A DNA stretch of 64,000 nucleotides from Proteiniclasticum ruminis DSM 24773 (lineage in GTDB: Bacteria > Bacillota > Clostridia > Clostridiales > Clostridiaceae). Below are positions 61,669 through 64,000 of this stretch, piece by piece; position 1 is the stretch's first letter; every line of letters starts with the position of its first letter. The translations under genes and the position numbers were made by a program. The stretch spans positions 186,001-250,000 of the forward strand of contig NZ_JNKC01000001.1 in assembly GCF_000701905.1 (NCBI RefSeq), read 5' to 3'. The notes beneath the pieces were generated by a model. That model was given only the letters and a program-made list of their open reading frames with translations. It was not told the origin of the DNA and searched no databases.

Positions 61669-62148
61669 TTATTCTATTGAAAGATCAATATGACAGTATC
61701 CTCTAGGATTTTTCTTCAAATAATCCTGATGATATTCTTCTGCGTCGAAGAAATTACTCAAAGCTTCAACCTCAACTACAATAGGATTAGCATACTTCGG
61801 TTGCATTTTAGCAATAAATTCTGCAGCTTTCAGCTCATCTTCAGGATGAATAAAATAGATTCCCGTTCTATACTGGGTTCCTACATCATTCCCTTGTCTA
61901 TTTAAAGATGTCGGGTCAATGACCTTGAAAAACTTTGTTAGTATTGTCTCCAAATCTGTAATATTCTCATCATATGTAATATAAACTGTCTCAGCGTGTC
62001 CCGTTGTCCCAGTACAAACTTCTTCGTAAGTTGGACTCATCTTATGACCGTTAGAATATCCAGACTTCGTGGTCAGAATCCCTTCCTTTCTAGAAAAAAA
62101 CTCATCAACCCCCCAAAAACATCCTCCAGCAAGTGCAATCTCTCTCAT
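61669..62148 (-). CDS. msrA: Peptide methionine sulfoxide reductase MsrA
   Basis: MsrA repairs the S-epimer of methionine sulfoxide in proteins using thioredoxin. The 159-aa protein has the catalytic GGCFWG with C10, the substrate-binding TTKSGYSNG and [10 protein letters not shown] near 45-54, and [21 protein letters not shown] (in parts, near 78). It lacks an MsrB domain. AAGGAGGAG precedes the ATG. Only one obvious C-terminal Cys is present (GYCHIDL), as resolving residue. Confidence 0.96.
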   Translation of the reverse strand: MREIALAGGCFWGVDEFFSRKEGILTTKSGYSNGHKMSPTYEEVCTGTTGHAETVYITYDENITDLETILTKFFKVIDPTSLNRQGNDVGTQYRTGIYFIHPEDELKAAEFIAKMQPKYANPIVVEVEALSNFFDAEEYHQDYLKKNPRGYCHIDLSIE

Positions 62149-62291
62149 TTCAATTCACTCCTCCTTATCTACTTATTATCACTATTGTAACAGAAAACCG
62201 GAATTTATTGATATATTATCACACTGAGAGATGCTTAGATTTACGCAACTTGTATTTGCAAACGTTAATCATCCCAGAGGATTTGCTATTA

Positions 62292-62312
62292 TTATAATCT
62301 TTATGATTATAA
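62292..62312. repeat. AT-rich inverted repeat upstream of msrA
   Basis: TTATAATC-TTTAT-GATTATAA (8-5-8), nested within a wider TTGCT/AGCAA pairing (62283-62287 with 62334-62338). It resembles two half PerR sites with the wrong spacing. Function unknown. Confidence 0.4.
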
Positions 62313-62428
62313 ACTAAAAAATCAGCAATAACTAAGTTAAAAACATAAATTTGGATATCAAAGTTGTAAATGTAATGAAATACTTATTATTTGCAAGTTT
62401 TCCTGCATAAAACTTTATCAATTCACCG

Positions 62429-62457
62429 TTGACTTGCATGTACAAATTTGCAATAAT
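62429..62457 (+). promoter_or_regulatory. Promoter of the 37-codon peptide gene
   Basis: TTGACT (62429-62434), 17-bp spacer, AATAAT (62452-62457); one base short of consensus in each box. Confidence 0.7.
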
Positions 62458-62464
62458 GTACATG
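62437..62464. promoter_or_regulatory. Inverted repeat CATGTACA-N12-TGTACATG over the peptide-gene promoter
   Basis: Perfect 8-bp arms (62437-62444, 62457-62464) span the spacer, -10 box and start region. This is the layout of a repressor operator. Confidence 0.65.
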
Positions 62465-62509
62465 AGAGAAACAATCACTCGAGTACTAAAAATCATGGAG
62501 GTAATTGAT

Positions 62510-62623
62510 ATGAAGAACATGTTGAAAGTAGTTATCCGTTTCATTACAAAAGACGTTATCGCTCCCGACTTTAATCCATGGCTTGTACAAAGAGAAGTGG
62601 ATGTACCAAAAAGATTCGTTTAA
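62510..62623 (+). CDS. Orphan 37-residue peptide in a self-contained transcription unit
   Basis: ATG at 62510 follows a strong GGAGGTAATTGAT. The 37-codon frame ends at TAA. The product begins MKNMLKVVIRFITKDV, a basic amphipathic segment, continues with APDFNPW and ends KRFV; net charge is positive and there are no Cys. It has no clear signal peptide and no family I recognise. Together with its own promoter, palindrome and strong terminator it makes a transcript of about 270 nt. No processing, immunity or transport gene is adjacent. It could be a signalling or membrane-active peptide, a regulator of the next gene, or an sRNA with a dispensable frame. Confidence 0.6.
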   Translation: MKNMLKVVIRFITKDVIAPDFNPWLVQREVDVPKRFV

Positions 62624-62690
62624 TTCTAATATTATATAAAGTCCCGCCTCTGTCATTCTTGGTTGGGATCGCAGGAATAAAATCCTTGAA

Positions 62691-62730
62691 TATAAAACCG
62701 CTGGGTGTCTCCAGCGGTTTTATATTTTGT
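62691..62730 (+). terminator. Terminator after the peptide gene
   Basis: Perfect 14-bp stem TATAAAACCGCTGG/CCAGCGGTTTTATA with a 6-base loop, then TTTTG. Confidence 0.92.
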
Positions 62731-63060
62731 TTTCCTTTGATCCTCAAGGAAAATAGTATTTATTGCATTTCATTAAAATATACTTTTTCATGTTCTGTTT
62801 ATAAAAGCATACCTTTCATTAATGCTTGAAACATAACTTATTATAATACTATTTATCATAATAAAAATCAATAATTTCCAGTTTTTATTTTACGACAGGC
62901 TAAATATTCTGATATTGACGAATATTGTTTTTTGGTTTTTTTAATTTAAACTATATAATTTCAACTTTCTATTTTCGACAAATACTTATCATTACTACAA
63001 TTTTTTCGACTTGTATGGTAGCCATATTGATTCTCGAGAATATTATTATTAATTTTGACT
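62731..63060. other. AT-rich intergenic region before the CAP-protein gene
   Basis: About 330 bp with no supportable ORF. A weak plus-strand promoter (TTCGAC 62974-62979, 16-bp spacer, TACAAT 62996-63001) and a 12-bp palindrome ATTCTCGAGAAT (63030-63041) come before the terminator at 63061. They could belong to a short RNA of about 90 nt. Confidence 0.4.
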
Positions 63061-63100
63061 AAACCTTCGAATTTTTAGATAAATTGAAGGTTTTTTTTTA
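63061..63100 (+). terminator. Terminator or attenuator upstream of the CAP-protein gene
   Basis: Stem AAACCTTC(G)AATTT with AAATTGAAGGTTT (one bulge), then nine T residues. It lies 83 bp before the next start and has no coding gene feeding into it. Confidence 0.75.
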
Positions 63101-63182
63101 TTATGTTACGATTCACTCATAAAAGTCGATTAATATTTTAATGATAATAAAACCATTTGACAAAAAATAACGAGGTGTAATT

Positions 63183-64000
63183 ATGAGGAAAATCATTTCA
63201 TTACTAATAGCAACTTCTACTTTGATATCATCTTTCTGGGCTGTTAACTTTCAGAACAAAGAAAACGTACCTGCAGAAGACGACAAGCAGATTGTGTTGT
63301 CTGAAGAAAGCACCACAGAAAGTATCCACGTATTCAAACCTGCCGGATTAGAATCCGAAAAGTTCACAGATGGCTTCAGTTTTGATTTACATAAGAAGAT
63401 GATTGAAATAAAATCAGATCTCTTCTTTCAAAACTTCAAGACAGAACTGGCTGCAAAAGAAGCCCAAAAAATAGCTGAACAGCAAGCCAAAATAGCTGAA
63501 GAAGAGAAGAAAGCCGAAGCGGCCGTTACACAGAAGAGTAAACCAGCTGCATCAACTGTAAGCAACAGTACGAATACTAAACCTGCTTCAGGCACACCAG
63601 AAAAAGTTTCACCAAAACCAGCTCCAGCTCCAGCTCCAGCTCCAGCTCCAGCTCCGGCTCCAGCTCCGGCTCCAGCTCCAGCTCCAGCTCCAGCTCCGGC
63701 TCCGGCTCCAGAACCAGTCAACACAAACACTTCAAGCTACGATTACTTAAGCAGTGTTGAAAAAGAAATCTTAACAGTAACAAACAGATATAGGAGTGAA
63801 AACGGTCTTGCCCCATTAACTTGGGATTCCTCACTGTACAATTCAGCAAGATCCCACAGTGCTCTAATGTTTACTACCAACACATTCAAACATACAACAA
63901 AGTATAATGTTGGAGAGAATATCTACATGTTAGCCTCAGGTGATAACAGCAAATACTCTGCTGAGTTTATAGTTGCAAAATGGATGAATTCAGAAGGACA
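63183..64000 (+). CDS. Secreted CAP/SCP-domain protein with Pro-Ala repeat (cut at window end)
   Basis: 272 codons are visible. A signal peptide (about residues 1-22, MRKIISLLIATSTLISSFWA) is followed by an acidic region, a Lys-Glu-Ala-rich coiled segment (about 90-120), a run of 15 Pro-Ala units (residues 146-175), and then a CAP domain from about 190. The CAP domain shows LTVTNRYRSENGLAPLTWDSSLYNSARSHS (in parts) with the first His, and GENIYML. The C-terminus is missing. Such proteins are exported and often wall-associated, with the PA run acting as a stiff spacer. AACGAGGTG precedes the ATG. Clostridial homologues are often sporulation- or envelope-linked, but the substrate is unknown. 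Confidence 0.9.
   Translation, partial: MRKIISLLIATSTLISSFWAVNFQNKENVPAEDDKQIVLSEESTTESIHVFKPAGLESEKFTDGFSFDLHKKMIEIKSDLFFQNFKTELAAKEAQKIAEQQAKIAEEEKKAEAAVTQKSKPAASTVSNSTNTKPASGTPEKVSPKPAPAPAPAPAPAPAPAPAPAPAPAPAPAPAPEPVNTNTSSYDYLSSVEKEILTVTNRYRSENGLAPLTWDSSLYNSARSHSALMFTTNTFKHTTKYNVGENIYMLASGDNSKYSAEFIVAKWMNSEG
63618..63707 (+). repeat. Hexanucleotide tandem repeat coding (Pro-Ala)15
   Basis: Fifteen tandem copies of CCWGCT/CCGGCT-type hexamers (CCA or CCG for Pro always followed by GCT). The near-identity of units makes slippage and allele-length variation likely while keeping frame. Confidence 0.95.

Noticed and set aside
62731-63060. c-di-AMP (ydaO) riboswitch ahead of the CAP-protein gene
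   Set aside because: Cell-wall genes in clostridia often carry it, but the region lacks the GC-rich conserved core.
63428-63730. Minus-strand 100-codon frame, largely Gly-Ala repeats
   Set aside because: It is the reverse complement of the Pro-Ala tract in the CAP-protein gene and has no ribosome site or family; a shadow of the repeat.

Overview
The window looks like a moderately AT-rich chromosome segment of a Gram-positive anaerobe of the class Clostridia. The evidence is gene order: a dcw cell-wall cluster, ruvA-ruvB-queA-tgt-yajC-secDF, an apt-relA-dtd-hemZ-hisS-aspS block, and comEC-holA beside rpsT. Strong AGGAGG-type ribosome sites and many hairpin-plus-T-run terminators agree. The genus cannot be fixed from the sequence alone. 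No rRNA, tRNA, IS element, prophage or CRISPR array was seen.

Layout. 1-7.3 kb (minus strand): mraZ-rsmH-ftsL-pbp, a terminator, then murF-mraY-ftsW running off the left edge; murE and murD are absent from their usual slots. 7.4-13.5 kb: a YmfF/YmfH-type M16 pair, a PepF-like M3 peptidase, a DUF503 protein and an unusual fusion of a CPBP membrane protease with a metal-dependent cyclase. 13.6-18.2 kb: ychF, two tandem Dps genes (one behind a PerR-like box), and a hutH-fchA histidine-degradation pair with a cre-like site. 18.4-34.5 kb: aspS, hisS, hemZ, an MBL hydrolase, dtd, relA, apt, a shrunken RecJ-like protein that has lost its metal ligands, secDF, yajC, tgt, queA, ruvB, ruvA and a small membrane protein. 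34.6-42.7 kb: psuG with an HTH-fused psuK behind a palindromic operator, a zinc-ribbon membrane protein, a ZIP transporter, yebC, a YigZ-type protein, a nucleotidyltransferase, and an HflX carrying an N-terminal JAMM motif. 42.8-52.5 kb: hpt, a class A PBP, mgtE, a LUD protein, yaaA, hemW, lepA and rpsT on mixed strands. 52.6-64 kb: holA, a short ComEC overlapped by a stand-alone sigma factor, an M23 envelope hydrolase, galT-galM, azlCD, msrA, an isolated 37-codon peptide gene with its own palindromic promoter and terminator, and the start of a CAP-domain secreted protein with a Pro-Ala tandem repeat.

Most genes are housekeeping: wall synthesis and division, tRNA modification and charging, protein export, stringent response, recombination and translation. 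The parts that look least ordinary are the CPBP-cyclase fusion, the metal-site-less RecJ-like protein, the JAMM-HflX fusion, the sigma-comEC pair, the PsuK regulator-kinase with its operator, and the 37-residue peptide unit at 62.4-62.7 kb. All motif positions were read by eye; no database search or structure prediction was run.
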